Assembly (NCBI GenBank): GCA_016800925.1 | Contig: JABCPU010000153.1 | Span: 1-64,000 of the forward strand | Direction of reading: 5' to 3' | Origin: Suillus spraguei | Taxonomy: Eukaryota; Basidiomycota; Agaricomycetes; Boletales; Suillaceae | DNA: 64,000 bases | Shown here: positions 33,420 through 43,289 of the stretch, piece by piece | How the letters are laid out: each line of letters begins with the position of its first letter | How positions within the stretch are numbered: position 1 is the stretch's first letter | Notes under the pieces: generated by a model | Seen by the model: the letters and a program-made list of their open reading frames with translations, nothing else | What the model was told of the DNA's origin: nothing | The model's database searches: none | Program-made: the position numbers and the translations under genes

Positions 33420-33640
33420 AGGTATGCGCTGATGCAAAGATCGAATCCCACTCTCTCACCATGATGGGACAGTGGCTCCAGCCTTGGTGAATGTGCGTGG
33501 CACTTGAATGAGATAAGGGTCCGTGTCTACTGCTGTGCCCTGAATGGCACACATGGGCTGACTAAGCTACTCGAACCTCCAACCTGACCCCTGTTCCTGC
33601 ACCCCTTGCCTGGGAATGCTCCACTCCAATGGTGAAGCTG
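33420..33640 (-). repeat. G2 terminal region, probable 5' LTR part
   Basis: In reverse it reads GGCAAGGGGTGCAGGAACAG ... CAAGGCTGGAGCCACTG. The same ~170 bp follows the pol 3' end of the forward G2 fragment at 41465-41615. A sequence found both before gag and after pol is expected to be the LTR. Ends were not defined. Confidence 0.65.
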
Positions 33641-33867
33641 AAGAGTAAGGATAATGATTGCTGGTTGACACCTATGTATGTGCACCAAACATAGGAGAAG
33701 ACAATCACAAAGCACTTTCATGGGACAAGCTACCACTCAACTGGCCAGACCATCTGGATGACACAATCACAGCACTCAACCATCGCATGTTGCCAGCATT
33801 GAAGTTCTCACCGAAAGAGCTACTCCTAGGACAGGTAATTAATACCCTGTGCACGGACCTTAGCAAC

Positions 33868-34325
33868 TGTCACAACCCACAAACGAATTAATGCAAGGGC
33901 AGAGACTAGGACTCAAACAAAGGTTATCACAAGAGGAGAGAGGAGCAAGGACATCTTGGATTGCTACTATGTAGATACAAGAGGTTTGAACTAAAGACCT
34001 ACTACAGTGAAACTAGCTAACTATATACACATATTGAAACTGAGATATAAACTGAGTTTGAAACTACTAGCCAATCATAAAATAGAAGTGATAGTTGTGA
34101 CATTGTTATGACATCATATTCTAGAAGGTTCTAAGATCACATGACACTATCTTATCTTATCTTATCCGATAGCATCATAAAAGATCTCTTCATCTTCATC
34201 AGGAAGTTCAGTTATAGAACCAGATATGGGGATTTCAATAGGGTTAGGGTTTGTCTTAGCACTGGGTTTAGATGCTTTAGGGAAATTGAGGAAGGAATAA
34301 TGATTTGTATTTGGAATTCGTGACA
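33868..34325 (-). repeat. gypsy-3 3' LTR (458 bp)
   Basis: The plus strand runs from TGTCACAACCCAC to GGAATTCGTGACA. It contains a telomere-like TAGGGTTAGGGTTT at 34240-34252. The last ~165 bp of the pol frame run into this LTR. Confidence 0.93.
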
Positions 34326-35675
34326 TTACCCCCTCTCTAGGATGAGCATCATCACAAATGTATGAAGGTCTGATGTTACGTGCTCTCCATTTCTTGAAAT
34401 CTTCTGAATTAAGTATAGAACCTTGAATTTGTTTGGTTTTAGCCGCTGTGGGATTCTTTTTATGAAACTCTGCTATAAGAATCGGGGAATTCTTGACGTT
34501 TTCTTCTGGTTCCCATGTTGATTCTTCTATCTCTACAACAAATCCTTCTTGATCCTCAACTATGTCAGGAGGTGGTCGGATGGGTTGAGAATGAGGGATC
34601 ATTTGAGATGCATAGTATGGAGTGAGTAGTTGAACATGGAACACCGGATGGATCTGATAGTTTGCTGGTAATTTCAATTTATAGTTCACTTCGCCAATTT
34701 TCTCTAATATTTCAAAGGGTCCAAGATGATGGTCTGATAATTTTTGACTTGGACGACATTGTTTAATGTTCTTTGTGTCTAGCCAGACCTTGTCTCCCTT
34801 TTTATACTGTGGTGCCTCTTTTACTCCTTTGTCATAGAACCATTTCATTCATTCATTGACTAGTTTCAAAGTGTTTTCCGCATCATCTCTTGCTTCTTTC
34901 ATTTGATCCACTCTTTCATCAGCAATGGGAATACGGGAGTTGGAATTAGGAGATATCGTGAATTCTGGATTATATCCATATAGAACTTTGAAAGGACTGT
35001 GGCCGGTGACTGTGACTGCGTTATTATGCAAGAATTCTGCAATCGGCAACCAGGATACCCAATCATTTTGTCTATAAGAGGTAAACAGACGCAAATATTG
35101 TTCAACTTCTTGATTTACGCGTTCTGTTTGTCCGTCTGTATGGGGATGATAGGCGGTCGAAGCAGACCATTTTGTGCCTAACCTTTTTGACATTTGCCCC
35201 ATAAATTTTGATATGAACTGTGTTCCTCTATCTGAAATCACTTTCTTTGGTGTTCCATGATGTTTCCATACATTCTTTAAAAATAGCTTGGCAATTTCCT
35301 TTGAGTCTACTTCTTTATTGGTGGGAATAAAGTGTGCTTGTTTCGTAAATGATCAACGACAACAAAAATGCTATCACACCCTTCACTCTTTGGTAGGTCC
35401 ACAATCAGGTCACATGTGATCGTTTGCCAAGGTCCTTCTGGAACTTCATTTGGCTGTAAAGGTCCCGTTGGTTTACTAGGATAGACCTTTGTTTGTCTGC
35501 AACGATCGCAACCATCTACATAGTCATGAACACTCTTTGTCATCATTGGCCACCAATAGTTTCTGGAAATCAATTCTAAGGTTTTGGCACATCCAGGATG
35601 TCCAGCCGGTGGTGAGTCATGGAATAACTCTAAAATCTCTTGGCAGATCTCTTTATTATTTGGAACATAGACCAA
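34162..35675 (-). pseudogene. gypsy-3 integrase with shortened chromodomain
   Basis: The HHCC zinc domain is intact (HDSPPAGHPG ... DGCDRCRQTK, about 35510-35630). The core has WQTITCDLIVDLP, VISDRGTQF and HTDGQTERVNQEVEQY. The tail has GPFEILEKIGEVNYKLKLP and QIHPVFHVQLL. A chromodomain-like end follows, where VEIEESTWEPEENVKNSP is present but the central KWKGY-type strand is missing, so the fold is probably lost. Breaks: a 1-nt deletion near 35345 and TGA at 34849-34851. A TGA at 35679-35681 lies just upstream. Confidence 0.88.
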
Positions 35676-35681
35676 TCCTCA

Positions 35682-37496
35682 GAATAACACCAATCCATCT
35701 TCAACATTCCATTCTTCGACTCCTCTGCGCAATTGCACCGGTGCTGCTTTTAGCATTTCTAATGCTTTCATTACTTCAGGCTCTCATTCTGTACATTGTC
35801 TAATCTTTTTGAGGAGAGATTTTTCTCCTTCTATAAGAACTTGGCCTCTTTTAGCAGCATTGATTTTGAAAAATTCTGGTTTAAGCAAAACACAATCAGA
35901 ATTGTCGTTTTCTACCCCCCCTCTGTGGTCTGATCTCCGAGACAGACGATCGGCCTTATCATTGACTACACCAGGTTTATGTTGGAGTGTAAATTCATAC
36001 TCCGCCAGGAACAAACTCCATCTGGCTTGCCTTCATGTCAATTTTTGACTCATCATGAAATACTCGAGATTTTTATCGGTTCAGATCTCCACAGGATGAG
36101 GTGCTCCCTGCACATAGTGCCTCCACTCTTCTAACGCTCGAATGATTGCCAACAATTCTTTGTCATGAATGTCGTAATTTCATTCTGCATCATTCATTGA
36201 CTTTGAATAATAAGTGACAGGATGCCATAGTCCATCTTCCATCTGTTGAGAAAGTACTGCACCAGATGCATGATCAGAAGCATCGGTCTCTATTCTTTTC
36301 TTTTTCTCAACGTCCAGCATTACTAGGAGCAGAGGTTCTGTGAATTGTTTCTTCAATTCATCAAATGCACTTTGTTGTTTCTCCATCCAATTCCATGGAA
36401 CATTCTTTCTTAGTAAATCATTCATTGGTCTGGCTATATCTGAGAACCCTAATATGAATCTTCGATAGAAGTTGGCAAAGCCCATGAATGCTTGTATGTC
36501 TTTCACGCATTTGGGAACAGGCCATTTTAATACTCCTTCTACTTTCACAGGGTCCATAGACACATTGCTTTTTTCCATGATCAACCCTAAGAATTTGACT
36601 TTAGACTGTTTGAAACTACATTTCTCTGGTTTCAGGAACACATCGTTATCTTTTAATCATTTGAGTACTTCTCACATGATTTTTCGGTGTTGCTCCTTAT
36701 TTCCATTTGTAAAGACCAAGATGTCATTGATGTAGACAACGACTGTCTTTCCATCAATGAGATGTCTAAATATTTTGTTCATCATGGTCTGGAAAGTTGC
36801 TGGAGAATTTGTCAACCCGAAATACATTACGGTTGGTTCATGGTGACCAAAAGGCATTTTGAAGGCTGCCTTCCACTTGTTTCCTTCTTTCATCCGAATA
36901 TTATTGTATCCCCATCATACATCCATTTTAGAGTACATTGTGGCACCAGTTAAAGCATCAATTAAATCTTGAGATCTTGGTAAAGCGTACACATTTTTAA
37001 CTGTCTTCTCATTGAGCTTTCTATAGTCCATTACTGGTCGTAATTTGCCATATTTTTTGGCCACAAAGAAGAAAGGTGCTGCAACAGGAGATTGTGAATC
37101 TCTAATACGTCCTAATGCAGTTTCGGCTTTTAACCAATCTTTCAGTGTGTCCATTTCTTTGGGTGACAAAGGATATAGTTTTGCATTCGGTGGAAGATCA
37201 TTCTCATCTTTGAGATCTATCGCATGATCCCACCTCTTTCTTTCAGGAAATCTCTTTGATTCCTCTTCTGAGAATACACCCAGGTAATCGTGAAGCCAGT
37301 CTGGAACCATTTCTTCTACAGACTTCTTCTTCTTAGTAGCTTCCTCTGCTACTTTCTGCTCCGTGGCGATAGAAGCTTTATATCTAATCCATTCATTCTT
37401 TGGACTATCTTCATCTTCTATTTCCTCAACCATTGCCCTCTTCTTTGCCATGCCTTCGTCGTCATCTTCCTCTTCCATGGGAATCAGATCTGGCAA
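35682..37496 (-). pseudogene. gypsy-3 reverse transcriptase and RNase H
   Basis: RT reads VPDWLHDYLGVFSEEESKRFPE, KLYPLSPKEMDTLKDWL, FFFVAKKYGKLRPVMDYRKLN, FGLTNSPATFQTMMN and an active-site box YIND where YMDD is expected. It continues through KPEKCSF and GFANFYRRFI to RNase H (ETDASDHASGAVLSQ, RWSLFLAEYEFTLQHKPG, KADRLSRR). TGA stops are at 36915, 36672, 36657, 36180, 36033 and 35784 (first base on the plus strand). Otherwise the frame is continuous. Confidence 0.9.
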
Positions 37497-37574
37497 GTCA
37501 CCCTGTTTTTGGGTTTTACATTTTTCTCTATTTTTTTGTCTTTTTTCTTTTTTAGTCTCACACTTGACTGGGCA

Positions 37575-37955
37575 TCATGTAAGAGCAAATCGTCCTGCAT
37601 TCCAATCAATTTCCAGATTATGGTACCTTAGCCAATCTATACCGATAATGACATCATCGCTTCCTAGATCTGTAACCATGAAAGCTGCTTTATCTTCTTC
37701 ATGATCTCCAATCTTTAGTCCTATTTCAGCGAATTTCATCATAGCTCTGGCAGCATTTAAGGAGCCATCAATGTTCTTGACTGGTATGGGACGCAATAAT
37801 TTACGACACCGGACATCATTGTTCTTCACAAATCTTTCACTTATAAATAATGTTAATGCACCGCAATCCACAAGTGCTTTTACGTCTGCTTGTCTGTTCT
37901 TTCCTTTCAGTGTAACCAGAATATAAAAATGCTCTGATTTGGATCGTATATACAC
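37575..37955 (-). pseudogene. gypsy-3 aspartic protease
   Basis: The domain reads DVKALVDCGALTLFISERF (D-C-G-A in place of D-S-G-A) and ends with DVIIGIDWLRYHNLEIDW, the typical flap-to-C-terminus region. A TGA at 37575-37577 interrupts a basic linker that leads into RT. Confidence 0.85.
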
Positions 37956-38035
37956 TTCCCTTACATCTGAAAAACTAGAAAGAATAGAGAATCAATTGTT
38001 TGGGTCTAGGTCTGCAGACTCTGACTTCAACCCTT

Positions 38036-39080
38036 CTAAAAACCCTTGCCTTCTGTGGAGGACAACCAGTCCTTGAACCATTTGGGTGCAGTTTCTTCTT
38101 CGGCAGACGATGCCTTCACTTGTGCTGGTTTTGGTGCTTCTTTACAGTTCCTAGCCATGTGGCCTTCTCCACCGCATCTGTAACATTTGAAAGCACCAGG
38201 CTTTCCTTGCGGTTTGGGGGCATTCTTTTGCCTTCCAGAGTCGACATACATAGTGTCACTGTTACTGGGTCCAGCCCTTGATGAAGAAGGAACTCCACTG
38301 TTAGACTTAGGAGTCCACCAGGGTGTTTCGCTTCTTTTCTGCATCCAACTCTTCAAAGTTTTGCCCAATTTCTACTGCTCTTTCAACCATTTTGTTGAAA
38401 GTGTTCTTGTCTTTGAGCGCAACGTGAGCGAGTTGTTCTTCGATTTGGGTTTGTAAACCAGATCAGAGTTTGAGGTGAAGGTCGTAATCGGAGAAGTTCG
38501 TAAAGACCGACTTCTGTTTGAAAGATGCAACGTATTCTGGAACAGAACTAGATCCTTGCCTAAGGGTTTCTAATTCTCTGATGGCCTTCGCTTCTTTGTT
38601 CTCGTCTTTAAACATGCGTGAGAACTCCTCTAAGAAGTCTTTGAAGTCCAACTGTCCTGCAGCTTGTTGTTTAACATAAGGTTCTGCCCATTTTTCGGCA
38701 TTTCCCTTTAGATAAGACAACAATAGACTGAGATGTTGTTGTTCTGTTGCATTAGGGTATTGTGTGAGGTAGAGGGATACTTGTGCAAAGAATGTTTCAA
38801 TGTCGATGGAATCTTTTCCTCCAGTGAACTCTGTTGGTTTCACAATTTTGGGAGCTCCTCCAGAAGATGTCGGTGCAGGCTTTGCTTCCAGATCATCAAC
38901 CTTGTCCCTATATTGATGGAGTTGTTCATGGAGTTCTTTATTCTGGGTCTATAAGATTTTGTTCATATCCTTGAGCCTTTGAACTTGCTCTTGAACTGGA
39001 GCAATTGCAGCATTAATAGCATTTGCGATATACTCAGCCAAAGCTTGTTCACTGGGAATGGTAGCAGCAGGAGCAGACAT
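38036..39080 (-). pseudogene. gypsy-3 Gag
   Basis: It starts at 39080 (MSAPAATIPSEQALAEYI), has a coiled-coil-like N-terminus, then a capsid domain (PTEFTGGKDSIDIETFFAQV, AEKWAEPYVKQQ, FLEEFSRMFKDEN). A CCHC zinc knuckle CYRCGGEGHMARNC lies near 38165. Stops: TAG at 38949-38951 and TGA at 38463-38465, plus a frameshift near 38360. Confidence 0.87.
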
Positions 39081-39814
39081 AGTACCAGTTGTGTTCTGGA
39101 ACCCGATTTACTGATGTCTGTGGTTGACTGGTCATAATGGTCAACCTGAATAGGAAAAGTGGTGAAGAAGAGATGGTCCCCGATATCTGATTGGATCTAC
39201 CACGTACTCAGGTCCTAAAGGGTTCTTTAATCAACCCAACTAGGTGCTTCCCTATTTACTAACTAGGAAAACTATAGTAAAGGTTTTTGTGATCTTCCAA
39301 GTGGGAAAAGTTATCTCGAGGGACACAGTGCTCTTCCAGCCGAAGCTTACAAGTGACCAGTCTATCTTGGACAATGAGGCAATTCCAGAAGAAGACTAGA
39401 CCTTCTATCATATGAAAAGAAGTTATTGTAAAAGGAAATTATAGTAGAGCTCAGCAGGTAGGGTCTTGGGCCAGCACTGAGGTCACGGATCAAACACCTA
39501 ATGTTGCTCGTCCACCATCTACTAGGAGCAACAATGTAAGGCTGGGCCTGGTAGAGGTCTACTAACTACAAAAGACTATTGGTATGAAGTGCACTCAAAT
39601 GAGCAAAGGGGAGAAGAAGATCGCGACTTTTTAAGGTCGGGCAAGACAAAACATTTTGTACTGGTCTGCAAGTGCAAGTGCCTTTACAAACGTGTACAAA
39701 AAGATGATAAGAGACTTCTAAGAGTCGTCTACAATGGTACTATCATTGAAGAGGAGTCTAGAAGAAAAGTGTGCAGCGGTATGCGAGTCGGAGTCCCCTA
39801 AAGTTCAAACCTAA
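39081..39814. other. gypsy-3 5' untranslated region
   Basis: This stretch between the gag start and the 5' LTR has no ORF of note. A primer site complementary to a standard tRNA 3' end (TGG...) was not found next to the LTR. It may use another priming mode. Confidence 0.6.
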
Positions 39815-40838
39815 TGTCACAACCCACAAATGAATTAATGCAAGGGCAGAGACTAGGACTCAAACAAAGGTTATCACAAGAAGAGAGAGGAGCAAGGACG
39901 TCTTGGATTGCTACTATGTAGATACAAGAGGTTTGAACTAAAGAACTACTACAGCGAAACTAGCTAACTATATACACATATTAAAACTGAGATATAAACT
40001 GAGTTTGAAACTACTAGCCAATCATAAAATAGATGTGATATCGTATGATGTGATAGTTGTGACATTGTTATGACATCATATTCTAGAAGGTTCTAAGATC
40101 ACATGTGTTACGAACTGGGGTGGTGTCACCAGCGACAGTGAAAAGACACAGACGGTCTGCTGGGAAGTTCTACAATGTCCAGAAGAGGACAAGGTGAAAG
40201 TACAAGGAATGCGTTCTGAGTACTATCAAGGGTTCAGCCTCAAAGATAAGTCTAAGAGGTTCTACGAGAATAGAGACTAAGGCTAAGGAGTGCTTAGACT
40301 TAGAGACGATTCAAGATGACTAAAGATTGGAGATCTTTAGCGAAGAGGAATCCAGGTAAAACCCAGTAAGATTAAAGTAAAGAATCTACTACAAGTACAC
40401 TGTGCTTATATAGGTACATATGTGCGCACAGACCAGGTAACCGTGGGAATATAAGTGTGTATCCTAATGAGGAAGGCATGTATCATACAAGTGTGTTGAA
40501 ACGCATGAGTAAGAGATGAAAGCACATGTTTAGCGTACGCATATGCTAAACCGGCTGAGTCCAGAATAGAGTCATGGGAAATCATGACATCACATGATAT
40601 GACGTGTTGATGACGTATAGTTGAATCATATAGTCATGTGATGTGACTGTAACAACATGATAATATCTTATATTATCTTATCGATAGCATATAAAAGATC
40701 TCTTCATCTTCATCAGGAAGTTAGTTATAGAAGCGGATATGGGGATTTTGATAGGGTTAGGGTTTGTCTTAGCACTGGGTTTAGATGCTTTAGGGAAATT
40801 GAGGAAGGAATAATGATTTGTATTTGGAATTCATGACA
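39815..40838 (-). repeat. gypsy-3 5' LTR, split by a solo LTR
   Basis: The two parts, 39815-40105 and 40660-40838, together match the left LTR, with a small extra block near 40045. It begins TGTCACAACCCAC and ends GGAATTCATGACA on the plus strand. Confidence 0.92.
40106..40654 (+). repeat. solo LTR, family Y, copy 2 (549 bp)
   Basis: It begins TGTTACGAACTGGGG and ends GTGACTGTAACA, flanked by ACATG duplications (40101-40105 and 40655-40659). It must be younger than gypsy-3, whose LTR it interrupts. Confidence 0.95.
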
Positions 40839-41621
40839 GCAACAGTACCTCCACAATATGTACACCAGACATCGGCACGCAGATGGCATACATAGTGCAA
40901 CAGCAATTGGACAGCTATGACACCGCAGTTAGACACACCATCAAATGTAAGGCAGCATTTGACAAGCAAGTCCTTGGATGTACACCAGGTGAAGTCATAT
41001 TTTCTAAAGGACAATTAGTTCAATTTTATCGCAGTAATCTCGACTATACGTTTGACATGAAATGGAAACTACTCCCCAAGTGGTCCCCACCCCATCGTGT
41101 CACTGAATGACTCCGGAACTCCTACAAGATAGAGACACTGAACAGAGAAGTGATAGCAGGAGAGATGCATGCCCGACATTTATGAACGTTCATACCATGG
41201 GAAGGCACAAAACTAGCCAAAGAACAACAGAAGCTTGAGAAACAGCTACAAGTGCAACAAGGAGAGAACCAAGAAAAGGAAAATGAAGGTGATGAAGAAT
41301 AAGAGAATGAGAACAGTGACGAGGAAGAACAAGAGAAGGAGGGCAGAAATGAAGAAGAACAGGAGTGCGAGGCAAGGAGGAAGAGGAAGAGAGCGCGGGG
41401 ATGAGAGTAGGCGACGAGGACACCGCCAGGCTTTTTCAAGGGGGGCCTTGGAGTGGGGCACCCCCAGGCAAGGGGTGCAGGAACAGGGGTCAGGTCAGAG
41501 GTTTGAGTAGCTTAGTCAGCCCATGTGCACCATTCAGGTACAGTGGTAGACACAGACCCTTATGTCATTCAAGGGCCATGCACATTCACCAAGGCTGGAG
41601 CCACTGCCCCACTGTCCTAGT

Positions 41622-42217
41622 TTACCATGTGTTTACCCCTATCTAACAGTATCGTTCTGCACTCTGGAAGCCTCATTGCAGCTTAATGGCTGTATGACAG
41701 CAAATTTCCCACAAAGCGGTGATCTTCGGGAATCTCCGTGAACCCATTAGGCATCCTCAAGCAAATATTTACCATCCATCCAATGTCCATCCAGTCTCAC
41801 CAGTACATTATGTTTTGTAAACTGAAGTGCAGTCTTATTACATGTCTGCTGCGTGTTTATCCTATCCCTTCCATCTCCGTAGCCATTCTTTCGTATAAAA
41901 TTCCTAGGTACCTGTACTCATTCCTTACTTTCCCCCTATGGTACACACGGTACTTAGGAATAGTCACTATCACTGTCTCTAACAGAATAAAGTCTTTCGC
42001 CAAAGTTACTGTCTCTTAAGAATTGTTTTACTGCTGCATGCACCACTGCTCTTTACCGCTTTCCCGCACTTCACTGCTTGCACTACACTTTCCCACGCTT
42101 CATCGCTATGCTTCACCGCTTGTTTCACCGCCACTTTCCCACGCCTTACCGCAGTTTTACCGCACGCACTACTGCAGTTTTACCACTTTCACTACTGCTT
42201 GTCTATCGCTTTCCCGC
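41622..42217 (+). repeat. family V LTR, copy 2, with CCGCT-rich tail
   Basis: The first ~400 bp match 25870-26280. From about 42035 the sequence becomes a run of short degenerate words (TTACCGC, TTTCCCACGC, CACTGCTT) of the type seen in the 3' half of families W and Z. The left end is cut by the G2 fragment. Confidence 0.7.
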
Positions 42218-43286
42218 TGTAACGAACATATTGGTGCTGGGCTTAAAACCCCATCTTTTGACACTCGTCTCACGTCTATAGGAGTTACCACTTGTATTGG
42301 TGCTGGGCTTAAAACCCCATCTTTTGACACTCGTCTCATGTCTATAGGAGTTACCACTTGTCCATGGCCGTCTTGCTCCTTTAGCATTACTGGTAGCATC
42401 CCTCGCTTACTGCACACTGTACTGACTGCCACACCACGTTCTACGTACCGATGTCCTCCCATGTCCTTGCCATGTCTGCATAGCTCCATTTGGTGCATTG
42501 TTTGTTTTATGTTCATTATCACTGATTCCACGGCAAGTCTTATTACATGTTGCCTCGTGCCACAGCACCTTGCGCTATGTTTACATACAGCGGTTACTAC
42601 ACTCGAGCACTACTGATCTTGCCTAGAGTATTCCGGATACATATGATTTAGAATATAAGCACCGCGTACCCCACACGATACAGAACCTGATTTTACACCA
42701 TTGCACATACTATAGGTCAGGATTATTGTCTAGCTCTGGATCCACCCAGTAGTAGACGTAGTCTTTAGAGTTCCTTATCACTCGTTAATTGATCACACTC
42801 GTTCTCCGTTACTGCTGGCATACTGCTGGACTTTTGATTGTTATTTTGACTGAACTTCTCACACACCGCTACTTTACTGCTGAAAGTACCACGGACTTCT
42901 TTACTGTTTCTTTGCACCGCTCGCAACCTTACCGCTACCACTGATATCATCACTCGACATTGCTCGCTCAACGCAACTGTTTCTGACTATATCTTGACCA
43001 CAGTAATACCGCTACTTATGACGCTAGTTCTGGCGGCATCATCACTGACCGCAGCAACTTACCGCTGACCACAATGCTTCATTCACACACAAGTTGGACT
43101 TGAACTTGACCATACTAATAGGCATTTCCCTTTAGGGTCGAACACTCTTGTTTTTACAAGTGAAGCAGACTAGATGGAGCGCAAGACTCACATACTAACT
43201 TAGGAGGTAGTTTATCTACAGCCCAGGTTAGGTTGTATCTTTACACTGTGGTTTATCTACAGCCCGGGCTAGATTGTATCTTTACA
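42218..43286 (+). repeat. family Z LTR, copy 4, with duplicated ends
   Basis: It begins TGTAACGAACATATTGG. About 65 bp near the start (from TTGGTGCTGGGC) are tandemly repeated, and the last ~40 bp (GTTTATCTACAGCCC to TTTACA) are also repeated, ending at 43245 and again at 43286. Confidence 0.8.
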
Positions 43287-43289
43287 CCG

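Larger units (their letters stand above)
27000..33640 (-). mobile_element. G2: Ty3/gypsy element, truncated, split by two LTRs
   Basis: Minus-strand order: probable 5' LTR (33420-33640), gag, zinc knuckle, protease, RT, RNase H remnant and integrase, cut at about 27000 within the integrase. Insertions at 30611-31298 and 28118-29037. The integrase core keeps its Asp, Asp and Glu. The missing C-terminal part of the same family lies in inverted orientation at 33655-33867 and 40839-41620. Confidence 0.85.
33868..40838 (-). mobile_element. gypsy-3: full-length chromodomain-type Ty3/gypsy element
   Basis: It is flanked by perfect GCAAC duplications (33863-33867 and 40839-40843). The LTRs are at 33868-34325 and 39815-40838; the right one carries a solo LTR. 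A polypurine tract AGAGAGGGGGTAA (34326-34338) precedes the 3' LTR on the minus strand. Gag, protease, RT, RNase H and integrase follow in standard Ty3/gypsy order. LTRs are nearly identical over most of their length, so it is recent, yet it has eleven in-frame stops, ten of them TGA. Confidence 0.93.
33655..41620 (+). mobile_element. forward 3' fragment of a G2-family element, split by gypsy-3
   Basis: Left piece 33655-33867 reads GEDNHKALSWDKLPLNWPDH and LPALKFSPKELLLG, the integrase segment just after the point where the reverse G2 copy stops. The right piece 40839-41440 continues with QQLDSYDTAVRHTIKCKAAF, LVQFYRSNLDYTF and KWSPPHRV, then an acidic repeat-rich tail. It has stops at 41108 and 41182. 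It ends in the shared terminal region (41465-41615). Gypsy-3 lies between, at a GCAAC duplication. Confidence 0.82.

Noticed and set aside
34849..38951. TGA recoded as a sense codon
   Set aside because: Host genes in the same window use TGA as a true stop (lyase gene, 61750-61752), so the TGA codons in gypsy-3 are mutations.
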